Of a stretch of DNA of 64,000 bases, positions 38,905 to 47,749 are shown piece after piece. Numbering within the stretch: position 1 is the stretch's first letter; the number at the start of each line of letters is the position of its first letter. Under the pieces are notes generated by a model that worked only from the letters and a program-made list of their open reading frames with translations, was not told the origin of the DNA and ran no database searches. Made by a program: the position numbers and the translations under genes. The stretch lies in assembly GCA_949840805.1 (NCBI GenBank), contig CATKXR010000005.1, positions 90,049 to 154,048 of the forward strand. The letters run 5' to 3'. Source of the DNA: an uncultured Lachnospiraceae bacterium (lineage in GTDB: Bacteria; Bacillota; Clostridia; Lachnospirales; Lachnospiraceae).

Positions 38905-38935
38905 CGGACCCCTCGCGCCCCCACTCAACACCACA

Positions 38936-40135
38936 TCAAATCGAACTATACATACTAAACATAGGCAAATACACCGCCATCAAAATAAACGCCACAAACC
39001 CCGCCAGCACACAGATAATCGCCGGTTCCAACAAAGACAGCGCCTTCGCCGTCCGAGTCTCCACCTCGTTATCATAATACTCCCCCAACACCTCCAGGGT
39101 AGATTCCAGCGCCCCCGAAGCCTCCCCAATCGCCGTCATCTGTACCAGCATCGGAGGAAGGCTCAACGCCTTCTCCATACATTCCCCCAGAGACCTCCCG
39201 GACTCCACTCCGGATACCGCGCCCAGGATATCCTGTGACATACACGGATTGCTCATGGCACGCCCCGACACTTCGATGGCCTGGATAATCGGCATCCCCG
39301 CCGCCAGCATAGTCGACATGGTATGGGCAAACTGGCTCGCCCCGGCCATCTGGTTGATCTTCCCCGCCAAGGGGATGGAGAGTTTCCATCTGGCAAGGCG
39401 CACCGCGCCATCCCCCGTATGGCCGTAAAGCCTCACCCCCAGGGCAATCACCGCCACAAAAGCCACAATCGCCCACACATACCGGGACAAAAATTCCGAC
39501 ATGCCGATGAGGACTTTTGTCACCATCGGCAATTCCACACCCAGGGAACCGAACATGGAAGTAAAGGAAGGAACCGCATAGACCATGATAATCCCAATGA
39601 CTATGACCGCCACTCCTATGACAAAGGACGGGTACAAAAGCGCGCTGGACGCCTTTTGCTTTGTCTTGTACATCCTGTCATAATAGTCGCGCATTCTTTC
39701 AAAAGAACGGATCAGATCTCCAGATTCCTCCCCGGCCCGGACGGTTTCCTTAAAGGTGACGGGAAGCCCCTTCCCTCTCTGGGAAAAGCTGTAGGACATG
39801 CTCCAGCCGCCTGAAATGTCCTGGGCCACCTGTCTCAGCAGCTTTTCCATGGCCTTATCCCCGGTCTGCCCCGCGGCCAGGTCCACGGCCTGAACTAACG
39901 GAAGGCCGGCCTTTAGGATAATGGCAAACTGCCCGCAGGTAAGGGACAGGCCCTTGGAATCAATTTTCTGGAACCGTTCCAGAAAATCTTTTTTTTCCTT
40001 TATCTCCGTCAGGCTGATCACCATGTCACATTTCTGACGGATCTGGGCTGCCGCCTCATTTCTGCTGACCGCTTCCACCACTCCGGTAACCCGCTGGCCT
40101 TCCCGGTAGGCTCCTTCGTACTGAAATACAGGCAT
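38936..40135 (-). CDS. pilC: Type II secretion/type IV pilus platform protein
   Basis: GspF-family: FAIILKAGLPLVQAVDLAA; MLAAGMPIIQAIEVSGRAM; FVAFILMAVYLPMFSMYSSI. Confidence 0.92.
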   Translation of the reverse strand: MPVFQYEGAYREGQRVTGVVEAVSRNEAAAQIRQKCDMVISLTEIKEKKDFLERFQKIDSKGLSLTCGQFAIILKAGLPLVQAVDLAAGQTGDKAMEKLLRQVAQDISGGWSMSYSFSQRGKGLPVTFKETVRAGEESGDLIRSFERMRDYYDRMYKTKQKASSALLYPSFVIGVAVIVIGIIMVYAVPSFTSMFGSLGVELPMVTKVLIGMSEFLSRYVWAIVAFVAVIALGVRLYGHTGDGAVRLARWKLSIPLAGKINQMAGASQFAHTMSTMLAAGMPIIQAIEVSGRAMSNPCMSQDILGAVSGVESGRSLGECMEKALSLPPMLVQMTAIGEASGALESTLEVLGEYYDNEVETRTAKALSLLEPAIICVLAGFVAFILMAVYLPMFSMYSSI

Positions 40136-40167
40136 AATCTCCTCCTCTGGTTTTCACTCGTCCCTGC

Positions 40168-41244
40168 CTAACAGAACCCTCTTCCCCTGCCGGGCATCGC
40201 GCCTCCCGGAAGCTTTTGTTTCTGCCCGGAATCTGACAGGGCGCCCTCATAAGTCTCCCTGGAGATGACGCCCCCCTCATACAGGTTCAAAAGCGCCTTG
40301 TCCATGAGAATATTTCCGATGTTCCCTGTGGTCTGGATACTGTTGTAGATCTGGGGAGTCTTCCCTTCCCGGATCAGGTTGCGGATAGCGCCGTCTGTTT
40401 TCATGACCTCGCAGGCCAGCGCCCGACCGGAACCGCTTTTCTTCGGAAGAAGCTGCTGGGACAGGACGGCCTTCAATGTCATGGAAAGCTGGAGCCGGAT
40501 CTGCTGCTGCCGTTCTCCCGGGAACACGTCCACAATACGGTCTACCGAGTCGGCCGCCGAGTTGGTGTGTACGGTCCCGAACACCAGATGGCCTGTCTCG
40601 GCCGCTATCAGGGCAGTTTCAATCGTCTCCAGATCCCTCATCTCCCCTACCAGGATCACATCCGGGTCTTCCCGCAGGGCGGCCCTTAAGCCGGTGGCAA
40701 AGCTCTTGGTGTCTTTGCCGATTTCCCTCTGGTTAATCACACATTTTTCCGGCTTGTACACGTACTCTACCGGATCCTCAAGAGTCAGGATATGCTTGGC
40801 CTGGGTAAGATTAATCTGGTTTAGGATAGAAGCCAGGGTGGTGGATTTGCCGGAACCGGTCTCCCCGGTTATCAGCACCAGTCCCTGGTTATAAAAGGGA
40901 AGTTCCTGCGCCACGGGAGGGAGGCCTAAGCTTTTTATGTCTGGGATTTTGTCACTTAACAGACGGATTGCCATGGACCAGCCGCCCTGCTGCAAAAACA
41001 GGTTCAGGCGGCATCTGACGCCCGCGATAGTCGCGCACATGTCAAGTTCCCCTACCCTATTCCCTTCTTCAAACCGGGAACCGGCAAGATTTTTCACCAT
41101 CTCCTCGCACTGGGACGGGGTAATCACCTGATCTGACATCTCTCTGACAGAGCCGTCTATCCGGTAACGCGGGGTCAGGTTGGACACCAGATGGATATCC
41201 GAAGCTTTGTCCTCATATGCCTTTTTTACATAATCTGTTATCAT
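40168..41244 (-). CDS. pilT: Twitching motility retraction ATPase
   Basis: ITGETGSGKSTTLASILNQIN; ILTLEDPVEYVYK; LREDPDVILVGEMRDLETIETAL; FGTVHTNSAADSVDRIVDVFP. Confidence 0.93.
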   Translation of the reverse strand: MITDYVKKAYEDKASDIHLVSNLTPRYRIDGSVREMSDQVITPSQCEEMVKNLAGSRFEEGNRVGELDMCATIAGVRCRLNLFLQQGGWSMAIRLLSDKIPDIKSLGLPPVAQELPFYNQGLVLITGETGSGKSTTLASILNQINLTQAKHILTLEDPVEYVYKPEKCVINQREIGKDTKSFATGLRAALREDPDVILVGEMRDLETIETALIAAETGHLVFGTVHTNSAADSVDRIVDVFPGERQQQIRLQLSMTLKAVLSQQLLPKKSGSGRALACEVMKTDGAIRNLIREGKTPQIYNSIQTTGNIGNILMDKALLNLYEGGVISRETYEGALSDSGQKQKLPGGAMPGRGRGFC

Positions 41245-41245
41245 C

Positions 41246-42949
41246 TTACATCTCCCTTCCTACCATCCGTTCCACCTCTTCCACCGTGGTGATGCCGTCC
41301 GCCACCAGTTGGCGGCAGTTTTCCATAATGGGGACGAAATCCGCCTCTTTTATGGCATCCTCCATCTGTTGGTGCGACCTGTTGTGTATCGCCCTCCTGA
41401 CAGGATAGGTGATCTTTAAGATCTCAAAAGCCCCCGTCCTCCCCCTGTATCCTGTCTTAAAGCATTCTGCGCATCCTTCTCCCCGGTACAGGACCCGGTC
41501 CTCTTCCTCCGGAAAGCCCATAAGGGCCTTCTCCTCCACGGATGCCTTGTATGGCTTCTTGCACGCAGGACATATACACCGTAAAAGCCGCTGGGAAATG
41601 ATCCCCTTCACCGCGCCGGCAATCAGGTACGGTTCCACCCCGATATCCATCAGCCTGTCAATCGATGACACGGCATCGTTTGTATGTATGGTGGATAATA
41701 CCAGATGGCCTGTCATGGCAGAGCGCATGGCGATCTCCGCCGTCTCCCCGTCACGGATTTCTCCCACGGCGATAATGTCCGGGTCCTGGCGCAGCACCGC
41801 CCGCAGCGCGTTGGCAAAAGACAGCCCCGTCTTTTCGTTGATCGGCACCTGACACACATTGTCTATGTGGTATTCTACCGGATCCTCCAAAGAAATCAGG
41901 TTTACCTCATCGCTTTTCAAGAGGTCAATGATGGTATACATGGTAGATGTCTTTCCGGAACCCGTAGGCCCTACCATCAGAATCATGCCTTCCTTGTTAT
42001 CGCTGAGCAGGCTTTGGAAACGGGTCAGGTTGTCTCCGTGGATTCCGATTCCCTTCGGGGAGATCAGTTCCGGCGCTTTCTGAAGAAGCCGGATCACGAT
42101 CTTCTCTCCGTAGATGTTTGGCAGCGTGGAGATACGCAGATCCAGAGTCTCCTGCCGCACCGTCGCAGTAGCTCTTCCGTCCTGGGGCATATTCCGTTTG
42201 GCAATATCCATGCGGGCCATGATTTTCAGACGGGATATGACGGAACTTTGAAGTTCCCTGGGAACCGTCAGGACAGGACGCAGAATTCCGTCGATTCTCA
42301 TGCGGATGGCCAGGGTTCCCTCTTTTGGTTCCACATGGATGTCGCTGGCCTTCTCCGTATAGGCCCTGTCTATGATGGAATTTACCAGGCGGATGGCCGG
42401 CGCCGCATCGGTCTGCTCCTCGTCCAAGGCTATCTGGGAGATCCCCTGGCTGGAAAGTCCTGAGCCATACGGCCCTCCCAGCATATCCTTCTGCATATCT
42501 TCGATGGCTTTCATTGCCCCCTGGTTGCTGTACAGGTTCATCACGGCCCGCTTAGCGGCCTCTTGGGATGCAATCATGGGAATCACCCGTTTCCGGGTAA
42601 CGGCCCGCACTTCCTCGATGGCCACAAAATTCAGGGGGTCCGCCATAGCCAGGTAGACGTCTGTCCTGGTAGCCTTCACAGGCACCACCATGTATTTTTT
42701 GGCAATTCCTTTCGGAATCACCTGGGCCATCTCCGAGGAGAGAGCATAGGAATTCAGGTCAATGTACTCCACGCCCAATTGAGAGATTAATGCGTCAATC
42801 AGCTGTTCTTCCGTGATAAATCCGTGCTCTTTCAGAACCGTTCCCAGCCTTTCCCCCGTACCGGCCTGCAGCTTCAGGGCGTCCTTTAGCTGTTCTTCCG
42901 AGATGGTCCCGTTGTTTACGAGCAAATCACCCAACTTTGTATACTTCAT
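41246..42949 (-). CDS. pilB: Pilus extension ATPase (GspE/PilB)
   Basis: MKYTKLGDLLVNNGTISEEQLKDALKLQ (MshEN); MVGPTGSGKTSTMYTIIDLLKS; CPACKKPY zinc motif; start at ATG 42949. Confidence 0.93.
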   Translation of the reverse strand: MKYTKLGDLLVNNGTISEEQLKDALKLQAGTGERLGTVLKEHGFITEEQLIDALISQLGVEYIDLNSYALSSEMAQVIPKGIAKKYMVVPVKATRTDVYLAMADPLNFVAIEEVRAVTRKRVIPMIASQEAAKRAVMNLYSNQGAMKAIEDMQKDMLGGPYGSGLSSQGISQIALDEEQTDAAPAIRLVNSIIDRAYTEKASDIHVEPKEGTLAIRMRIDGILRPVLTVPRELQSSVISRLKIMARMDIAKRNMPQDGRATATVRQETLDLRISTLPNIYGEKIVIRLLQKAPELISPKGIGIHGDNLTRFQSLLSDNKEGMILMVGPTGSGKTSTMYTIIDLLKSDEVNLISLEDPVEYHIDNVCQVPINEKTGLSFANALRAVLRQDPDIIAVGEIRDGETAEIAMRSAMTGHLVLSTIHTNDAVSSIDRLMDIGVEPYLIAGAVKGIISQRLLRCICPACKKPYKASVEEKALMGFPEEEDRVLYRGEGCAECFKTGYRGRTGAFEILKITYPVRRAIHNRSHQQMEDAIKEADFVPIMENCRQLVADGITTVEEVERMVGREM

Positions 42950-43012
42950 CCGCTTACTCCTTATATCTTTCCGCCATACATCTTGGGCATCACACTGCCG
43001 ACGGCTGGATAT

Positions 43013-43081
43013 ATTGTAGCGTATTCTTTTTTGAAAATGAGACTTTCGACACGAAACGACCTCCAACTGCCCCACTTCGAC
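43013..43081 (-). promoter_or_regulatory. Candidate LytTR-type operator plus -10 box (site S4) for the type IV pilus operon
   Basis: Minus strand: GTCGAAGTGGGGCAGTTGGAGGTCGTTTCGTG; half-sites 43074-43081 and 43053-43060; -10 TACAAT at 43018-43013, offset 42. Confidence 0.7.
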
Positions 43082-43142
43082 GATTCTTGCCAAATTTCAC
43101 TTTTTTTGGCAATATCTGTAAATCATGTACGTGAAACTACAT

Positions 43143-44415
43143 TCATATCAGAATACGCAGAATAAACTGTCCGTTTTCTACAGAAAAAGTGTATACGCCG
43201 TCATATTGTTGTACAATTGTGCATATGCTTTTCACCCCAACCCCATGCCCTGGCCTGTCTGTAACCGGAATTCCGTTGTCAAACGATACGTCATCGCCGC
43301 AGGAATTTGCAATCTGTAAAAAGAGCGTTCCTTTTTTTTCGTCTATGAGGACCTCTATTCTCCCCGGGTTCCCTTTTTCCATCTCTTCCCCGCAGGCACG
43401 CAGCGCGTTTTCCAAGGCATTGGACAGCAGCACACAGAGAGCCGTTTCCGATACGGGAATATTCCGAGGAATCTTCGCCCTCACTTCCATGGAAATGCCG
43501 CCGCGTTCGGCCTGCTTTGCAAACGTCGAGAAAATCAGGTTTACGGCTTCATTTTCACAAAATGCCGTCACCTTGTTCGTCTCGATCTCAGAGCAGATTT
43601 CCTTGATGTATCCCTGGGCCTTCCTGAACTGCCCGTTTTCAATACAGGAAAAAAGATACTGCATATGATGCCGCATGTCATGACGGTAAATGCTGGTTTT
43701 TTCCTGGGACTTGCGCAGGGCGGCAATCTCACGGACAGCCTGTTTTACCTGCAGGTCCAGGACGGCCCGGGTCTGTTCGAGCCGGCTATGAAGCCTCTGT
43801 TCCTTAAAAATGCGGACCACAAAAAACAGATAGGTAACGCTGCACAAAAACATCATACATTCCATAACTGCAAATTCCCCCCCCCCGCACAAACCGGTCC
43901 GTATAAATGCGCGTCAGATAATCGAAACCATAATAGAATGCCGGCACCAGCCCAAACTGACACTGTATCAGAACCGGATAACGCGAAACAGGACGCGCAG
44001 CCGGCCCGATAAACCGTATTAACACCAGCAGAAGCGGAAGGGTTACGGCCAGTTCCGCAATATTCTGCACTGCCAGACCGCCTGCCAATATACCCCCGGC
44101 CAGAAACGCCGGGAATCGCCGGAGCTGGCAGCAGAGACAGGCAATCAGAACGGAAATCACAGGCCAGAGATATTTTCTGTTCAGGATACAAAGCGCCGCC
44201 GCAAAAAGAATATGGGTAATAAGCGGATAACATTCCTCCGCTATTCCCGGATCAATCCCGAAATAAATTGTGTCCTGAAACAGTAAAATGCCAATCATGC
44301 TTCCCGCCATGGCGAGAACTTTCTTCTTTGTCCAGAAAATATCGCAGAATACCACAGATAAGACCATAACAAAAACATCTGTAATAAGGAAATTAATACG
44401 CTGGATACCGATCAT
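43143..44415 (-). pseudogene. AgrC-like GHKL histidine kinase (module 2), split by a frameshift at a G10 tract (phase-OFF allele or pseudogene)
   Basis: Two track ORFs (43143-43892 and 43804-44478) together cover the module 1 HK end to end; frames switch at C10 on + strand (43877-43886); 9 or 12 G would restore one frame. Confidence 0.85.
43877..43886 (-). repeat. G10 homopolymer inside the HK coding sequence
   Basis: caaattcccccccccc-gcacaaacc on + strand. Confidence 0.95.
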
Positions 44416-45149
44416 GATATAAGCACCTGGTTTTTGCTGAGCACATAATCGAGATACATTTTTTTGATCTCGGAGCATTTCCCGTGTGGTATGGGAATCT
44501 CCGCCTGGTTATCCATGATAATCGTCTTGTGGGAAATCATCTGGATATACTCCATATTAACCAGAAACGAGCGATGGGGACGCATAAAATTATCATACCG
44601 GGACAATTGTTCACATAGTTTATCCATACTTCCGCTGCTTTCTATGACTTTGCCGTTTTCCATGTTAAACACCAATGTGCGTTTGATCACCTCGCAGTAT
44701 TCCAGCCTCTCCAGGTCAATCCGCAAGATCCCGCTTTTACAGGACAGGATCAGACTGCGTTTCTGCTCTTTTTGGCATCCGGATATGGCGGAATCCATCA
44801 GCCTGAAAAAAACATCGTCCAAAATCGGTTTGACCTGATAGAAATATGCACCGACCGTGTAGGACTGCACTGCAAACTCGGAGGACGACGTCAGGAAAAT
44901 GATCTTTACAACGCTGTCATACTGCCGTATTTCTTTCGCAATATCTATCCCGTTTTCATTTGGCAGGATAACATCCAGAAATAAAATATCATAGCGCACG
45001 CTTCTCTCGATTTCAGCCATCAGCTCCAAAGAACTGTAAAAAGCAGTATACTCGATTTCCTTATTGCTTTTTTTACAATACTGGTCAAGCAGACCTTTGA
45101 GCTGTTTCAATACAGACATATCATTATCACAAAATGCCACCTTTATCAT
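44412..45149 (-). CDS. LytTR-family response regulator (AgrA-like, module 2)
   Basis: MIKVAFCDNDMSVLKQLKGLLDQYC; MRPHRSFLVNMEYIQMISHKTIIMDNQAEIPIPHGKCSEIKKMY; close paralog of 10565-11299. Confidence 0.9.
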   Translation of the reverse strand: MIKVAFCDNDMSVLKQLKGLLDQYCKKSNKEIEYTAFYSSLELMAEIERSVRYDILFLDVILPNENGIDIAKEIRQYDSVVKIIFLTSSSEFAVQSYTVGAYFYQVKPILDDVFFRLMDSAISGCQKEQKRSLILSCKSGILRIDLERLEYCEVIKRTLVFNMENGKVIESSGSMDKLCEQLSRYDNFMRPHRSFLVNMEYIQMISHKTIIMDNQAEIPIPHGKCSEIKKMYLDYVLSKNQVLIS

Positions 45150-45227
45150 CTAATACCTTACCCTTTCTTCCCCTTTCCCCAACGCCTGTGCCCGGCGATA
45201 GAACAGCAGCGTAACAATGCCTGACCC

Positions 45228-45256
45228 TTGACATAACCTCCTTTCCTTCCTATAAA
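45228..45256 (+). promoter_or_regulatory. Promoter of the degenerate surface-protein paralog
   Basis: TTGACA-N17-TATAAA; cttgacataacctcctttcc parallels 11333-11352. Confidence 0.6.
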
Positions 45257-45284
45257 TAATGAATGAACGCATTAATCCGATGAT

Positions 45285-45355
45285 ATTATATCAGATTTTA
45301 CCCCCCCCCGAACCGAAAATACTGTGAAAGGTATCTAAAACTGCGCCAACGGTAA
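45285..45355 (-). promoter_or_regulatory. Candidate LytTR-type operator/promoter (site R2) for the module 2 regulator gene, containing a G9 tract
   Basis: Minus strand: TTACCGTTGGCGCAGTTTTAGATACCTTTCAC; half-sites 45347-45355 and 45326-45334; -10 TATAAT at 45290-45285, offset 44; C9 on + strand at 45301-45309. Confidence 0.55.
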
Positions 45356-45460
45356 TCCGGGATTCTTTCCGGCAGTTTTCCGGCGGTTCCCGCAAGGGCA
45401 GGGCAGATTTCGGAAAAGGAACCGACAAAACAGGGGAATACAAATGTTTATGAAAAAGGG

Positions 45461-45793
45461 TTGGGAAAAGATTTATTATTTTTCGAAAGAGCAATAGCAG
45501 AGCCGGAGGAAAACGAACTCCCCGACGAAGAATTTCAGGAGAATCTGTCATTTTTAAAAGACGCGGCAGCGGAGCCGGAGGAGATAGAACCCCCAGACGA
45601 AGTTTTTCAGGAGGATTTGTCTTTTTCTGAATCCACAACAGCAAGTCCAAAAGAAGACGAACTGCAGCCTCTTCCTGAAGGGACAGAGCGCAGGGCCTGG
45701 TTTTCCTCCCACATCGCTGTCTCCGAGCCGACCCCGGACGGCCCATACCGTTACCGCAAGTACGCCAAAAATCTGGGCCGTTCTAAACCGTTT
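45461..45793 (+). pseudogene. Truncated remnant paralog of the 11479-14106 surface protein
   Basis: DELQPLPEGTERRAWFSSHIAVSEPTPDGPYRYRKYAKN aligns with GGLQPVPEGTKSYAYFSSSILVRESVPSLPYRFRMYGKY; no signal peptide in frame; homology is lost at the convergent HK3 stop. Confidence 0.75.
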
Positions 45794-47725
45794 TTAATAA
45801 ATTCGGGGAAATTCTATGACAAATTTTGTGCCTTTGCCGACAGTGGAACAGACATCAATGGTCCCTTTCAGTTCTGTCACAATGCCATGGACGATATACA
45901 GGCCCAGCCCCGTCCCGGTCCCCCGGTTCCTGGCGCCCACATAAAAACGCCGGAAGACTAATGGCAGCTCCTCTTTTGGAATACCGCATCCGGTGTCTTC
46001 CACCGTCACCCGGATCTTCTCGTCCTCCGCCCATGCGGATATGGTGATGCTCCCGTCAGGGGGCGTCGCCCTGATGGCGTTATAAATAAGATTTTCAAAA
46101 AGGATGTTCAGCTTCTCCGGCTGTGCCGTCAAAAATCCGTCTTTCTTCGGCGGATTTACGAAAAAATGCACGGACTGGACCTCTGCCTCCCCGCTATAGG
46201 TATCGTATATCTCTGAAAGCATCTTTGCAACAGACACCCGAACCCATTTCTCATCAATCTTATCCAGCGCGTTGATCGTAGAAAGCCCCTGAAGGCGTCT
46301 TGCCATCTCCCACTGTTTGGCCTCCGCCTTGTCAAGATAATTTATCAATTCCGCATCCACGCCCACGCTGCTTTTGCGGATAGCCTCGATAAAAGCCTGG
46401 GTGGCAAATACCGGGGCCTTTAAGTCATGGGCCATATCGGAAAAGAACGCCTTGCGCTCGTTGAGAAGCTGCGTGACCTCTTTTGTCCGCTCCTTTACCT
46501 GTTCCTCCAGGTGGTTGGCCAGCATATCATTTTCCTTTAAAATACGGCGGCTGCGTGACACCATCATGGCGCCGAACAACAGCGCCAGCAAAAGCCCGCA
46601 CCACTCAAACTGCCATAAAAAACGGATCGGCTCAAAGCGGTTGGAAAAGAAAAGATTGGCCAGAAGCCCTGTCCCGAACACAGTGCAGCCTGCCATGGTA
46701 TAACGGCTTTCCCAGCTCTCTGTCATCACGTTCCTCACAAAGAAAGAGAATGCCCCGCAAAAAATAACGACATAATAGAGATCGGTCAGCCTGCCATGGA
46801 CAAAAACCGCCCATGGCAGTACCGGGATCAGCAGGCCAAACGTCATAAGGACCGCCGGAAATGCCAGCAGAGCCGCACGAAGATACCGCCACGCCTTACT
46901 AAGCGCAGCTCCGGACGCCAGAACCGTCAGTTGCACGACACAAAAACACAGGACGTACATCGCCAGGCTTTGTACCACAAACCAGTACTGTACGGCGGGA
47001 GAGGAAATAAAATACGATAACAGAAACACAAAATGCCGTGCCACATACAGGGCGTAGCTGCAGCACAGCACTACAAACCATCGGGCAAGCTCTCCTCCCG
47101 TCCGCCACAGATAAAGGGTGAATACCGCCAGTGCCAGCGGAATCAGAAAGGCAAAGGTATAGGCAAAGCTTTGGACGCTTGTCACCTGAAAAATCGTCTC
47201 AGCCTTCCCTATCGCAGGCGGAAAGTACATTCCGCTGTAATACCCCGCCCCCGAAGAAGTCTCCACAGCCAGAATGTGGTCGCCCGCTGTCAGCAAAAAC
47301 GTGACCCGCCCGCTGCCCGTTCCCATGGCAAGCTGCCTCCCGTCCAGCCAGATTGTATACCGGGAATACAGCCGGGGAAAATCCGCCGACACGATCTGAT
47401 CCGCCCCATCGTAATGCAGTGTTATCTGATAGCGGGCCTGTCCGTGAGGAGACACCTCCCAGTCCCCGCGCTGCAGGCTGGAAAATTCCCCGATATAGGT
47501 GGGCCTCTCCGTCTCCCGCCCATCTGTCAGCAGCCACCCGTCAATGAGAAAGACGGGATTTCTCTTCTGCAAGTCCTTCTCGTTCAGATTGATCACTCCG
47601 GACTCACCATAGGGAGGCGGCGTGCGGTATTTGTTGTCACAATAGTAAAGCAGCACGAAAAAAAAGACTGTCAAAACAAGTATGGACAACTGCTGTTTTA
47701 AGGCTTTATGCTGTTTCATGCCCAT
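45794..47725 (-). CDS. 7TM sensor histidine kinase (7TMR-DISM-like)
   Basis: Extracellular beta domain, multiple TMs, FFSDMAHDLKAPVFATQAFIEAIRKSS H-box, LFENLIYNAIRATPPDGSI N-box, GRGTGLGLYIVHGIV G-box region. Confidence 0.88.
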   Translation of the reverse strand: MGMKQHKALKQQLSILVLTVFFFVLLYYCDNKYRTPPPYGESGVINLNEKDLQKRNPVFLIDGWLLTDGRETERPTYIGEFSSLQRGDWEVSPHGQARYQITLHYDGADQIVSADFPRLYSRYTIWLDGRQLAMGTGSGRVTFLLTAGDHILAVETSSGAGYYSGMYFPPAIGKAETIFQVTSVQSFAYTFAFLIPLALAVFTLYLWRTGGELARWFVVLCCSYALYVARHFVFLLSYFISSPAVQYWFVVQSLAMYVLCFCVVQLTVLASGAALSKAWRYLRAALLAFPAVLMTFGLLIPVLPWAVFVHGRLTDLYYVVIFCGAFSFFVRNVMTESWESRYTMAGCTVFGTGLLANLFFSNRFEPIRFLWQFEWCGLLLALLFGAMMVSRSRRILKENDMLANHLEEQVKERTKEVTQLLNERKAFFSDMAHDLKAPVFATQAFIEAIRKSSVGVDAELINYLDKAEAKQWEMARRLQGLSTINALDKIDEKWVRVSVAKMLSEIYDTYSGEAEVQSVHFFVNPPKKDGFLTAQPEKLNILFENLIYNAIRATPPDGSITISAWAEDEKIRVTVEDTGCGIPKEELPLVFRRFYVGARNRGTGTGLGLYIVHGIVTELKGTIDVCSTVGKGTKFVIEFPRIY

Positions 47726-47749
47726 GCCTCCCCAATGATTCCCATTCCG

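Noticed and set aside
38607-38935. c-di-GMP (GEMM) riboswitch upstream of pilA
   Set aside because: The expected conserved GEMM-I core motifs were not found on the minus strand; structure is a long hairpin instead
45291-45746. 151-aa minus ORF across the C9 tract
   Set aside because: Antisense to the surface protein remnant, no RBS or recognisable domain
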